From: UBA4742 sp963734965
GTDB lineage: Bacteria; Actinomycetota; Acidimicrobiia; Acidimicrobiales; Acidimicrobilacustridaceae
DNA length: 64,000 bases
Direction of reading: 5' to 3'
NCBI GenBank assembly: GCA_963734965.1
Contig: CAVTJK010000003.1
Coordinates: 1,178,001-1,242,000, forward strand
The notes beneath the pieces are model-generated. The model was not told where the DNA came from, searched no databases, and was given only the letters and a program-made list of their open reading frames with translations. Shown here piece after piece: positions 53,497 through 62,768 of the stretch. The translations under genes and the position numbers were made by a program. Every line of letters begins with the position of its first letter. Within the stretch, counting starts at the first letter, position 1.

Positions 53497-53928
53497 ATGC
53501 CGCTGATGCTTCCACCAGATGAGCCCTGCTCGTTCTGTGAGTACCTGGTGGGGACGCGTCCATACACGATCCTCGAACGGGACGACCTGACGGCGACGCT
53601 GGTGACCTACGAACAGCGTGGACGCGGGCATGTGCTTGTCATCCCGGTCCGGCACAGACTCACGGTGCTCGACCTCTCAGGCGAGGAGCGGAATGGTCTG
53701 ATGGCGGGCGTCGTACGAGCGACCGCGGCGATCGTTGGTGCTTTCGATCCTGAGGGCGTGGCGGTCTGGCAAAACAACGGGATTCCAGCCAATCAGACGG
53801 TTCCGCACGTTCACTTTCATGTGGCCGGGACGCTCGCCGAATGGGGGACAAGGTGGGGATCCGTGGAGCGCCTTGCGGTTCATCAGACAGATGCAATCGC
53901 CGCCCAGTTGAGACCTCACCTCACGTAA
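53497..53928 (+). CDS. HIT-family nucleotide-binding protein
   Basis: A 143-residue histidine-triad protein. The triad is VPHVHFHVAG (about residues 106-115), the N-terminus has a Cys pair (EPCSFCEYL), and the central NNGIPANQTVPH is typical. HIT proteins hydrolyse nucleotide phosphoramidates or adenylated compounds. The ATG at 53497 has a GAGG upstream; a longer start at 53461 is possible. It follows the acetyltransferase in the island. Confidence 0.9.
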   Translation: MPLMLPPDEPCSFCEYLVGTRPYTILERDDLTATLVTYEQRGRGHVLVIPVRHRLTVLDLSGEERNGLMAGVVRATAAIVGAFDPEGVAVWQNNGIPANQTVPHVHFHVAGTLAEWGTRWGSVERLAVHQTDAIAAQLRPHLT

Positions 53929-54029
53929 CAGAACCTCTCAGATCGCCGGATTAGCCACCCACGACCGCGCACAGAACGGCACTTAGGCGCTCAACCTGCG
54001 GAGGGGTGCGCCGCCAGTGACGGCGTGAG

Positions 54030-54293
54030 GACACGCGTTCGGGCGAGTCGGATATCTGCCGCTCGATCATCGAGAACGATTGGCTCGAAGCCGTCGTCGC
54101 TCTCCCCGACCAGTTCTTCGACACCACCGGCATCTCGACCTACTTCTGGGTCGTCACCAACGGCAAGAGCTCCGAACGGTGCAGCAAGGTACAGCTTCTT
54201 GACGCCCGTCAGTCGTTCGAGAGGATGCGCAAGAGCCTGGGCGAGAAGCGCAAGCAGTGGGACCTCGCCTCGCGTTCAGCTTCCGGTGCGTAG
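54030..54293 (+). pseudogene. Remnant of a type I restriction-modification DNA methylase (HsdM)
   Basis: An in-frame stretch without a start codon encodes about 84 residues: RSGESDICRSIIENDWLEAV, VALPDQFFDTTGISTYFWVV, KVQLLDARQSFERM and RKSLGEKRKQ. This matches the conserved late-central block of HsdM proteins, in which GESEIR, a WLEAIVALP segment and RKSLG occur in this order. The catalytic NPPF region and both ends are missing, and it stops at a TAG just before the RCC1 gene. It is a fossil of an R-M system at the right end of the island. Confidence 0.8.
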
Positions 54294-57200
54294 CGCGAGG
54301 GTGTGGTCGTAGCCGGCGGCGACGGCGGTCCAGGTGGTGGCCGTGCCGATCTGGGTGGGCGTGGTGAGGTTGAGCCCGTCGCCGTCGCCCAACTGGCCGT
54401 AGCCGTTGTAGCCCCAGGCCCACAGGGTTCCGTCGGTGCGGAGCGCGACGTTGTGGAAGCCCCCGGCGGCGACGGTCGTCCAGGTGGTGGCGGTGCCGAT
54501 CTGGGTGGGCGCCGACCGGTCGCCGACGTCACCGGTGCCCAGTTGGTTCTGGTAGTTCGAGCCCCACGCCCACAAGGTGCCGTCGGTGCGCAGCGCCACG
54601 GTGTGGAAGGCGCCGCCGCCGGCGGTCTTCCAGGTGGTGGCGGTGCCGATCTGGGTGGGGATCGACCGGTTGGTGGTGGTGCCGTCGCCGAGTTGCCCGA
54701 GGACGTTCATTCCCCAGGCCCACAAGGTGCCGTCGGTGCGGACCGCCACGCTGTGGAAGGCGCCAACGGTGATGCTGGCCCAGGTGGTGGCGGTGCCGAT
54801 CTGGGTGGGCGTGTGCCGGTCGGTGGTGGTCCCGTCGCCGAGTTGCCCGTACGTGTTGCCACCCCAGGCCCACAGCGAGCCGTCGGTTCGTGTCGCCACG
54901 GTGAAGGCCCCGCCCGACGAAGCCACGACTGCCTTCCATGTCGTGGCGCTCCCGACCTGGACCGGCACCGACCGGTCGGTGGTCGTGCCGTCGCCGAGTT
55001 GCCCGCTCGCGTTGTTGCCCCAGGCCCACAACGTGCCATCAGCACGCGTGGCCAGCGTGAAGGACGCGCCCGCAGCCGCGGTCTTCCACGTCTTGGCGGA
55101 GCCGACCTGGGTCGGCGTGGACCTGGCGGTCGTGGTGCCGTCGCCGAGTTGGCCGTACGTGTTGGCGCCCCAGGTCCACAGCGTGCCGTCGTCACGGACC
55201 GCGACCGTGTGATCGGTCCCGCCGCTCACCGTCGCCCAACCATGGCGGGCCGATCCATACCACGGCGTCAACGACCCGAGCTGGACCGGGGCGTGCCGGC
55301 CGGTCGTGGTGCCGTCACCCAACTGGCCCAGGCCGTTCCAACCCCAGGTCCACAAGGTGGCGTCGGTGCGGAGCGCAGCGGTGTGCTCGTTGCCGCCGGT
55401 GATCGTCTTCCAGTTCGTGGCCGTGCCGATCTGGCTCGGCGCGTGCCGGTTGGTGGTAGTGCCGTCGCCGAGTTGCCCTTCGTTATTTTCACCCCACGCC
55501 CACAAGGTCCCGTCGGTGCGGATGGCCACTGTGTGGGCGTAGCCGCCGGCGACGGTCCTCCAGTTCGTGGCCGTGCCGATCTGGGTCGGCGCGTGCTCTT
55601 CGGTGGTGGTGCCGTCGCCCAGCTGGCCCTCGAAGTTGAAACCCCAGGCCCACAAGGTGCCGTCGGTGCGCAGCGCCACGGTGTGGAAGGCGCCAACCGT
55701 GACGGTGGCCCAGGTGGTGGCGGTGCCGATCTGGGTCGGCGCGTGCCGGTCGGCGGTGGTGCCATCACCGAGCTGGCCGTTGCTGTTGTAGCCCCACGCC
55801 CACAAGGTGCCGTCGGCCCGGGTGGCGACGGTGTGCTCGAGGCCGGCGGCGACCGTCTTCCAGGTGGTGGCGGTGCCGATCTGGATGGGCGCGTGCTCTT
55901 CGGTGGTGGTGGCATCACCGAGCTCGCCGTGGACGTTGGCCCCCCAGGCCCACAAGGTGCCGTCGGTGCGCAGCGCCACCGTGTGATAGGCCCCGGCGAC
56001 GACGGAGGCCCAGGTGGTGGCGCTACCGATCTGGGTGGGCGCGTGCCGGTTGGTGGTAGTGCCGTCGCCGAGTTGCCCGTCGCCATTCTCCCCCCACGCC
56101 CACAAGGTGCCATCGGCGCGGATGGCCACCGTGTGGACCCCGCCGCCGGCGACGGCCTTCCAGGTGGCGGTACCGATCCGGATCGGGGTGGTCGCGTCGG
56201 TAGTGGTGCCGTCACCGAGCTCGCCGTGGTCGTTCTCTCCCCACGCCCACAGGGAGCCATCGGAGCGGATCGCCAAGGTGTCGTTGGCAGTGCTGTGGGC
56301 GATCGTGCTCCAAGTGGGGGCGACGAGCTGGGTGGGCGTGTGCTCGTCGGTGGTGGTGCCGTCACCCAACTGGCCCGTAGCGTTCCAGCCCCAGGCCCAC
56401 ACCGTGCCGTCGGTTCGAAGGGCCGCGGTGTGCTCGTTACCGGCCGCGACCGCGGCCCAGGTGGTGGCGGCGCCGATCTGGGTGGGGGCGTGCCGGTCGG
56501 TGGCGGTGCCGTCACCCAACTCGCCCTGGAGGTTGTAGCCCCAGCCCCACAAGGTGCCGTCCGTACGAAGGGCCATGGTGTGGCCGGTACCGGCGGTCGC
56601 GGTCTTCCAGGTGGTGGCCGTGCCGATCTGGGTGGGCGCGTATCGGTCGGTCGTGGTGCCATCCCCCACCTCGCCGTAGAGGTTGCGGCCCCACGCCCAC
56701 AAGGTGCCGTCGGTGCGGGTGGCAACGGTGTGATACGCGCCGGCGACGACGCTGGCCCACCTGCGGTCGGTGCCGACCTGGTAGGGACCGGCGTGGTCGG
56801 CGAGGTTGGTGTCGCCGAGCTGGCCCTCGCTGTTGTAGCCCCAAGCCCACAACGTGCCATCCCCCCGAATGGCGACGGTGTGGCCCCAACCGGCACCGAC
56901 GGCTGTCCACGGAAGGCCCTTGGCGATCGGGGTCGGGGAGCTCCGGCTGATGGTGGTGCCGTCGCCCAGCTGGCCGTGATCGTTCCAGCCCCAGGCCCAG
57001 AGGGTGCCGTCCGCTTGGGTGGCCACCGTGTGCCCGTAGCCGGCGGTGACGGTTCTCCAGGTGGTGGCCGTGCCGATCTGCGTGGGTGTGTATCGGTCGG
57101 TCGTGGTGCCGTCACCCACCTGGCCGAACGAATTGAAGCCCCAGGCCCACAGCGTGCCATCCGTGCGGATCGCCACCGTGTGGAGGACGCCGGTGGCGAC

Positions 57201-57563
57201 GGTCTTCCAGTTCGACGCGCTCCCGATCTGGACGGGCGTCGAACGGAATTGGGTCGTCCCGTCACCCAGGTCGCCGTGGCTGTTGTCGCCCCAGGCCCAC
57301 AGCGTGCCGTCAGCGCGAATCGCGACCGTGTCCGCACCTCCAGTTGCCAGCGTCGTCCAGCGCGCGTCGATCGACGTCGGGACCGTCTGGCTCACCCCGG
57401 ACCCGTCGCCGACCTGACCTGTGTTGTTGGACCCCCATCCCCACAGGAACGAGGTCCCACAGCCCGTCACCGCGAACAGTCCGATCAACGCGAACAGCGC
57501 CCCAGCTACCCGCCGACGCCAGAACGCGCCCGAACCCGCCCGACACCCGCGCCGCTCCAGCAT
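54276..57563 (-). CDS. Lipoprotein with 21 RCC1 repeats
   Basis: A 1095-residue surface protein. The N-terminus has a hydrophobic stretch and lipobox FAVTGCGTS (Cys about residue 35). The rest is 21 tandem repeats of about 50 residues built on LWAWGxNxxGQLGDGTT, a variable TPTQIGTATTW-like strand and HTVALRTDGT. The pattern predicts three stacked seven-bladed beta-propellers. It is probably anchored outside the cell and may bind a protein or glycan. The ATG at 57563 has a G-rich ribosome site upstream. Because the repeat codons are so uniform, the opposite strand is also open for over 3 kb; that frame is not a gene. Confidence 0.9.
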   Translation of the reverse strand: MLERRGCRAGSGAFWRRRVAGALFALIGLFAVTGCGTSFLWGWGSNNTGQVGDGSGVSQTVPTSIDARWTTLATGGADTVAIRADGTLWAWGDNSHGDLGDGTTQFRSTPVQIGSASNWKTVATGVLHTVAIRTDGTLWAWGFNSFGQVGDGTTTDRYTPTQIGTATTWRTVTAGYGHTVATQADGTLWAWGWNDHGQLGDGTTISRSSPTPIAKGLPWTAVGAGWGHTVAIRGDGTLWAWGYNSEGQLGDTNLADHAGPYQVGTDRRWASVVAGAYHTVATRTDGTLWAWGRNLYGEVGDGTTTDRYAPTQIGTATTWKTATAGTGHTMALRTDGTLWGWGYNLQGELGDGTATDRHAPTQIGAATTWAAVAAGNEHTAALRTDGTVWAWGWNATGQLGDGTTTDEHTPTQLVAPTWSTIAHSTANDTLAIRSDGSLWAWGENDHGELGDGTTTDATTPIRIGTATWKAVAGGGVHTVAIRADGTLWAWGENGDGQLGDGTTTNRHAPTQIGSATTWASVVAGAYHTVALRTDGTLWAWGANVHGELGDATTTEEHAPIQIGTATTWKTVAAGLEHTVATRADGTLWAWGYNSNGQLGDGTTADRHAPTQIGTATTWATVTVGAFHTVALRTDGTLWAWGFNFEGQLGDGTTTEEHAPTQIGTATNWRTVAGGYAHTVAIRTDGTLWAWGENNEGQLGDGTTTNRHAPSQIGTATNWKTITGGNEHTAALRTDATLWTWGWNGLGQLGDGTTTGRHAPVQLGSLTPWYGSARHGWATVSGGTDHTVAVRDDGTLWTWGANTYGQLGDGTTTARSTPTQVGSAKTWKTAAAGASFTLATRADGTLWAWGNNASGQLGDGTTTDRSVPVQVGSATTWKAVVASSGGAFTVATRTDGSLWAWGGNTYGQLGDGTTTDRHTPTQIGTATTWASITVGAFHSVAVRTDGTLWAWGMNVLGQLGDGTTTNRSIPTQIGTATTWKTAGGGAFHTVALRTDGTLWAWGSNYQNQLGTGDVGDRSAPTQIGTATTWTTVAAGGFHNVALRTDGTLWAWGYNGYGQLGDGDGLNLTTPTQIGTATTWTAVAAGYDHTLALRTGS
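54300..57440 (-). repeat. Tandem DNA repeats of about 150 bp (RCC1 units)
   Basis: Twenty-one units of roughly 150 bases, each encoding one RCC1 blade. Adjacent units keep long identical blocks (around the WAWG and GDGTT codons), which favours recombination and copy-number change. Confidence 0.85.
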
Positions 57564-57889
57564 CCGGTATCCCCCCCGGTCAACACGTGTGCAGCCCATG
57601 GCAGCACCGCAACCCAGCAGAGACATCATGGTCGACTCACCACGGCCCGTCAACGCGCGACCGAGGTCCTGGACCTTGCTTGACCTGGTGGTGGCGCGGC
57701 TTCAGATCTTCAATCGGCGCACCAGTGCGATCGGCTGTCTGAACCTGGATGAGCCCCACGACGAACAAGGCCGCCACGACGGTGTACCCGCCAAGGAACG
57801 TGACGAACCTGCGAATCGTCCGCCTTCCCGCGCACCTGAGCAGTCTTCTGAGGTTCCCGGTCGCGCCGAGTTCCTTGCGAGAGTAAGAG

Positions 57890-57961
57890 AGCGGGTGACG
57901 AGAATCGAACTCGCATGACCAGCTTGGAAGGCTGGGACTCTAGCCATTGAGCTACACCCGC
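57890..57961 (-). tRNA. tRNA-Gly (TCC anticodon)
   Basis: A complete cloverleaf on the minus strand. The acceptor stem GCGGGTG pairs with CACCCGC, the D-arm is GCTC/GAGT, the anticodon arm CCAGC-CTTCCAA-GCTGG gives anticodon TCC, and the T-arm is GCGAG-TTCGATT-CTCGT. CCA is not encoded. Confidence 0.95.
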
Positions 57962-58116
57962 GTGCGGCCCGACACGCTAGCGCGACCGGCGCCAACCCCA
58001 TCCCCAGTTGCCCCTCGACGGGGCTCGGTCGAGCGCCGCGGTCGGCGCCAGGTGGCCCACTAGGGTTTGGCCGTCTGACCTCGCTCGCCGATCAGACGTC
58101 GATCGCCGCGCCTCCC

Positions 58117-60111
58117 ATGGTCATGACCACCCAGCCCGAATCAACGGTCTCAGCTCAACGTCGACGATCCTTCACGTGGCTGCAGCGTCCCGAGCGGCTG
58201 ACGACCCGTCGCCGTCGACGACACCTGCTCGTCCTGGGCCTGCTGATCGCATTCGGCTTGGCCCGGGGCGTGTACTCGTCGGTGGCCATGCCGGTGTTCA
58301 GCCCGATCGACGAGATGGCCCACTTCGGCTACGTGAAGTTCTTTGCCGAGGGCCACGGCATCCCGGTCATCGGGCGCGACCTCGTCAGCAACGACATCAT
58401 CGTGGCGGCCAAGCACTCGCCGACCAGCAACTACCGCGACGAGCCCTTCCAACCGACGAGGACCGACGCCAACTGGGGTCCGGTTCGCCAGCAGTACGAG
58501 GCGACGGTCGCCCCGACCTACTACGGGCTGATGGCCCTGCCGTATTGGATGGGGCACCCGTGGGGGCTGACGGGTGAGCTCTTCGCCGTCCGCTTGGCCA
58601 CGGCGATGTTGGCGCTCGTGGCCGTCCCGATCACGTGGGCGATGGCCCGGCGGATGTTCCCTCGGCATCCGACCGTGTGGCTCGTGGCCCCGACCTTCCT
58701 CGTCGTGGTCAGCTCTCTCGCCTTCGGATCCGTCACCAACGACGCGATGGCGGTCGTGCTCGCCGCGGCCGCGGTGCTGACGCTGATGAGGGCGCTCGAC
58801 GACGCCCCGGCGCGGGGGTGGGTCGTGGTCGCGGGGGTGGTGTTCGGCCTCGGCCTCGTGACCAAGGCCACGAGCCTGATGGTGGTCCCGATCCTGGCGG
58901 TCATCGTGATCGGATGGTGGCTGTCGGCCCGGCCCGGCTGGGCTCGAGCCACCCGTGCCGTCGGCACCTACGGCGCGGCGGTGGTCGTCGTGGTCCTCCC
59001 GTGGCTGGTGTGGAACATCGCCAACTACCACTCGACGAGCGGCAACGAGGCGCTCAACCGGGTCTTCAAGTTCAAGGCGGTCCCTTTGACATGGTCGAGC
59101 TTCGCCACCGACGTCCGGCTCACACGCGTCGGGCTCTTCGCCAGCCAGGTGCTGCGGGCTGAGCGCTACACCGCGTTCTGGCTCGTGCTGCTCGCCGCGC
59201 TGGTCGTCGCCGCGCTGATCGTCGCCGCGATGCGACGCACCTGGGACGATCTGCTCGGCGTCGCCGTGTGCGCGGCCGTGCTCCCTGCGGCGTTGATCGT
59301 CGACGAGTTCGTGAAGGTCGTGCTGGTCGAGAGCACGTTCTCACTCCTGGGTCGCCACCTGCTGCCGATCCTGCCGTTCGTGATGATCGCGTTGGCCGGC
59401 GCCCTCGGTGTCGTCGTGACACGGCGATGGCTCCCGGTCGCCGCCGGCGTGATCGTCACCGGCGCGCTCCTGCTCGAGAGCCGCGCCGCGGTCGATCTGT
59501 TGAACCGGGCGTACGAGCGCACGGTCCACGACCAAGCACTGGCGCCGGTCGTCGACCAGAGCTGGTCGGACAAGATCGTCGCCACGCCGTCGATCCGCGT
59601 GTCGCCGACGTGTCCGGTCGACGCCTTCCAGGTTGCCTTCGCGGGGACGGCGCCTGCCCAGCTGACCGTGCACTCCGGCGACCGCAGCTGGACCGTGCCG
59701 GCCTTGCCGACCTCGACGTCGTTGCCGCTCTATTCCTCGCCGACTCCCGACACGTCCTGGTACCGCCTTCCCACCGCGCTGGCCGAGCCGTTCACCATCG
59801 AGCTGCCCCCGGCTCCGCTGATCAACTCGTCGACGGACGATCGGACCCCGGCCCTAGCCATGACGGGGCGCGCCGGAGACCCTGTGGCCCGTCTCTACTG
59901 CCGGCGCTCGGACCCCCGCGAGCTGGCTTTCGCAGCCGCCTACGCCCCGAACCACCCCGACTGGCCGAATCGGGATCTCCTGCGCGACCTGCCCTACGTG
60001 GCCGTAGGCCTCGCCGCCCTCGCCACCGCGGCCGCCGCCGTGGCCGCATTGCGACCCCGGAGGCGTCCTCGGAACGTGACGCGAGAGGACTCGGTCGCGC
60101 GAGGGGCCTGA
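58117..60111 (+). CDS. GT-C-like polytopic membrane protein (DUF2142-like)
   Basis: A 664-residue membrane protein with about eleven hydrophobic helices and a C-terminal soluble domain of roughly 150 residues before a last helix (YVAVGLAALATAAAAVAALR). The first extracytoplasmic loop carries an acidic motif SPIDEMAHFGYVKFFAEG, placed as the catalytic Asp-Glu of GT-C polyprenyl-phosphate-sugar transferases, and GLGLVTKATSLMVVPILAVI is like the DUF2142/PMT group. It probably transfers a sugar outside the membrane. ATG at 58117; a second ATG six bases later is possible. Confidence 0.75.
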   Translation: MVMTTQPESTVSAQRRRSFTWLQRPERLTTRRRRRHLLVLGLLIAFGLARGVYSSVAMPVFSPIDEMAHFGYVKFFAEGHGIPVIGRDLVSNDIIVAAKHSPTSNYRDEPFQPTRTDANWGPVRQQYEATVAPTYYGLMALPYWMGHPWGLTGELFAVRLATAMLALVAVPITWAMARRMFPRHPTVWLVAPTFLVVVSSLAFGSVTNDAMAVVLAAAAVLTLMRALDDAPARGWVVVAGVVFGLGLVTKATSLMVVPILAVIVIGWWLSARPGWARATRAVGTYGAAVVVVVLPWLVWNIANYHSTSGNEALNRVFKFKAVPLTWSSFATDVRLTRVGLFASQVLRAERYTAFWLVLLAALVVAALIVAAMRRTWDDLLGVAVCAAVLPAALIVDEFVKVVLVESTFSLLGRHLLPILPFVMIALAGALGVVVTRRWLPVAAGVIVTGALLLESRAAVDLLNRAYERTVHDQALAPVVDQSWSDKIVATPSIRVSPTCPVDAFQVAFAGTAPAQLTVHSGDRSWTVPALPTSTSLPLYSSPTPDTSWYRLPTALAEPFTIELPPAPLINSSTDDRTPALAMTGRAGDPVARLYCRRSDPRELAFAAAYAPNHPDWPNRDLLRDLPYVAVGLAALATAAAAVAALRPRRRPRNVTREDSVARGA

Positions 60112-60132
60112 CGGCCAGATCGACGCGGTCCT

Positions 60133-60663
60133 CTACGACGCAGGTGGGGGTGGTAGGACCGTGCGGCCGTCGACCAGCGAGGACTGATCCGCCCGCGCCA
60201 GTGCCGCCTCGAGCGCGGCCGCGAAGCGTTGACCGTCCGAGACCTTCACCCGGGGGACCTCGACGTAGAGCCCGCTGCCGTCGACGAAGGTGATCTCGAG
60301 ATCGAGGTGCTTGATCCCGACCGAGCGGCCCTTGCCCGAGCCGACCGCGGTCACCTGGGTGAGCGGAACGATGGTGTGGACCTTGTTGGGACGACCGGCC
60401 ATCGCCGTGACGGTGAAGATGAACAAGCGGCGGTCGGTCACGCCCAAGACGAGCTGCTTCGGCAGCTTCGCTCCACCAACCGCGTGGGACTGTGGCGCCG
60501 ATTTCGTGGTGCCGACCGCCGCGCCGAGGGCGCCGAAGCTCGTGAAGAGCGCCTGGCGTCGGATGCCGCCTTTCGGCACACAGAACGTGCCTGCCTCGAA
60601 CGTCTCACCTGGCTCGAGCTGGTTGCAGGCCGCAGCCGTCAACTTCTCGGTGTAATCGGCCAC
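60133..60663 (-). CDS. PH-like domain hypothetical protein
   Basis: A 176-residue protein. After a helical N-terminus it shows KQLVLGVTDRRLFIFTVTAM and a beta-rich region (HTIVPLTQVTAVGSGKGRSV, LDLEITFVDGSGLYVEVPRV) ending in an amphipathic helix, a pattern of bacterial PH-like folds. No function is known. The GTG at 60663 has AAGGAG seven bases upstream. It is convergent with the GT-C-like gene. Confidence 0.65.
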   Translation of the reverse strand: MADYTEKLTAAACNQLEPGETFEAGTFCVPKGGIRRQALFTSFGALGAAVGTTKSAPQSHAVGGAKLPKQLVLGVTDRRLFIFTVTAMAGRPNKVHTIVPLTQVTAVGSGKGRSVGIKHLDLEITFVDGSGLYVEVPRVKVSDGQRFAAALEAALARADQSSLVDGRTVLPPPPAS

Positions 60664-60827
60664 TGGTGGCTCCTTTGGAGAAGGCCGGCGACCTCGTTGT
60701 CGACAGCCATGATCCGGTCAGAGTCACACGAGGCCGGGCGTCGGACAACGTGCACATGCCACAGCTCTCCGACCCGACACGCGCCCGCTCCGATGGTGTA
60801 TGTCGTCGACCCTCGACCGGATAGCTG

Positions 60828-62637
60828 TCAGCGCCCGTCGTCGACCGCCTGCACGAGCTCGGTCAGCACCGGGTTGTCGAGGGCAGCTGCGCCGGTGGTT
60901 GCGGCTTCGAGCGCTCCTGGTTGTCCGAGGCGGGCGGCGTGAACCTGGGCGTGGACGACGAGCAGGCGCAGGTCGGTACGCGCCGTGAGCGTGGCCAGCC
61001 GCTCGACGAGCTCCGGGGCCCGTTTGTCGTTGGTATCGATCGCGACTCCACAGGTGACATCGAGGATGCTTGCTCGTACCCACTGGTGTGCGTCGGGCCA
61101 GCGGGTGCACCGTAGGTAGGCATCGTCGATCCATGTCCTGGCCTGCTCGAGGTTCCCGCTCTTGGCTTCGGTGAGGGCGAGACCCCGGGCGGCCATTCCT
61201 TCCCAACAGGGATCACCGATCTGGCAGGCCAGCGCGAACGCGTGGCCGAAGCGCTCCTTTGCCGTGTCAACGGCTTGCTCTTCGAGATCGATGTCTGCCC
61301 GGACGGATTCGGGCCAGGGCGCGAACGCCGTCCACCGTTCGTCCCTGGTGATGTCGAGGGTCGCGTCGATGGCGAGACGAGCCAAGTGGTAGTCGACCGG
61401 TCTCGAGGTAGCCGCGGGCGACGAGCGATCGCGACCACGCGTGTTGACGACGAGCGCCGGCCCGATCCGAACGATCGATCGACCGGGCGAACAGCTCCTG
61501 GGCATCGTCGTGGCGGCCGTGGTCGAGCATGTTCATGCCGCGTACGCCCAGGATGGCGGCCTGCTCGGCATCGTCGTCGCCGGCGAGCTGTTCGGCCTCG
61601 ACCAACCACGAGTCCGCCCGCTCACGACGGCCGGCTTGCACCTCGACAAAGCCCAGTTCGCGACAGGCCTGGGCTGCGAGTACGGGATCGCCCGTCGCCC
61701 GGCTGGTGGCGAGAGCCGCGTGGAGGATGGCCGATCCCTCTTCGTCGCGGCCGCGCACCGAATGGACGAGGGCACCACCGAGCTCGACGAGGGCCTCGGC
61801 ATGGAGATGCTCGTCGTTGGACGCCTCAGCTTCGACGACGGCGCGGCGCAGGCAGTCCAATCCGGCGTCCACGGCGCCAGCGGCAATGGCCGCCGTGCCC
61901 GCCTGGATCTGTGCTCGGGCGGCGGCGCGCCCGACGTTGGGCGGAGACGACAGCGTGCCCTGCCGGAGGTCGGCGGCCTGGCGGATGGATGACGACGGCT
62001 CGGAACCGAGCTCCCGGACGAACAGCTCATGGCACTTCGCTGCTTGCTGGAGAGCCGAGTCGCGTTGTCCGGACGCGGCCAGGCACCGCACCAGGAGCTC
62101 CTGGAAGTTCTCGTCCAACGGGTTGATCGATACCAACCGCTGGGCGGTGACGGTCGCCGCGGCCGCGTCGCCGGCGGCCAGTTGCTTGAGGGCATCCTCG
62201 TGGAGCACACCTTCGACGGCGGCAGCCAGCCGCAGACGCTCGACCAGGAGCCAGGTCTCGAAGGCGTCGCAGCCCTCGAACCCCATGCCCTCGAGCAGCT
62301 CCCCCTGACTGCGTCGCGCCACGTCTGCATCGGGCAGTTCCAGCACGTCGATCGCCACGGAGGCATCGGCGCCGAACTCGATGCGCAGCGGGTCACCGGA
62401 CACGGTCGCGTGGGGTCGCAGGGCTCGGCGAACTTCAGCGGCGCTCCATCGAAGGGCGCCAAGCGGGTCGTCGGCGTCGGCGAAGAGCAGGCCCGCTAGG
62501 TGCCGACGACTGGGAGGTCGCTCGTTGAGCACGACGTAGGTCAACAACGCCCAGGATTTGTTTCCCCGAGGCGGTTGTGTCGGCGAACCGTCGACCTCGA
62601 TGGACGGCCGCCCGAGGAGTCGGATCACCTGGGACAT
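60828..62637 (-). CDS. BTAD (AfsR/SARP-like) transcriptional regulator with TPR region (frameshifted)
   Basis: One frame change near 61405 joins two segments. Dropping one base makes 603 codons, so the product is 602 residues. Residues about 1-90 form an OmpR-type winged helix (IRLLGRPSIEVDGSPTQPPR, SRRHLAGLLFADADDPLGAL). A bacterial transcriptional activation domain follows (about 95-245, with LLVRCLAASGQRDSALQQAA), then TPR-like helices. There is no NTPase domain, unlike AfsR itself. The ATG at 62637 is chosen because a four-half-site palindrome lies just upstream; longer starts would place that palindrome in coding sequence. It is divergent from a methyltransferase gene that it probably controls. 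Confidence 0.78.
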
Positions 62638-62661
62638 CAAAGGGGAGGGTAGGCCGCCAAT

Positions 62662-62706
62662 CGTGTGACGAGTCGTGTGAGCGCTTCTCACACGATGGGT
62701 CACACG
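62662..62706. promoter_or_regulatory. Four-half-site symmetric operator
   Basis: CGTGTGAC (62662-62669) and CGTGTGAG (62674-62681) are followed by their mirror complements CTCACACG (62687-62694) and GTCACACG (62699-62706). Spacers are 4, 5 and 4 bases, so the whole 45-base array is symmetric about 62684. It lies between the divergent BTAD regulator and methyltransferase genes, about 25 bases upstream of the regulator start. Confidence 0.8.
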
Positions 62707-62768
62707 CCCCGCCGTCATAGTGCGATCCGACACCCCATCCACATCCGCACGACTCCTGGGAGCGCGCA

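Noticed and set aside
53922..53957. A sixth attC-like element after the HIT gene
   Set aside because: The TAA stop lies in a CGTAAC box and GATCGCCGG recurs, but the second arm has no GTT box and GATCGCCGG is a frequent 9-mer in this genome. The evidence is too weak to list it.
54303..57683. A continuous plus-strand frame of more than 1100 codons opposite the RCC1 gene
   Set aside because: It is an antisense shadow caused by the uniform repeat codons. The minus-strand product has clear RCC1 blades, a lipobox and a ribosome site; the plus-strand product has none of these.
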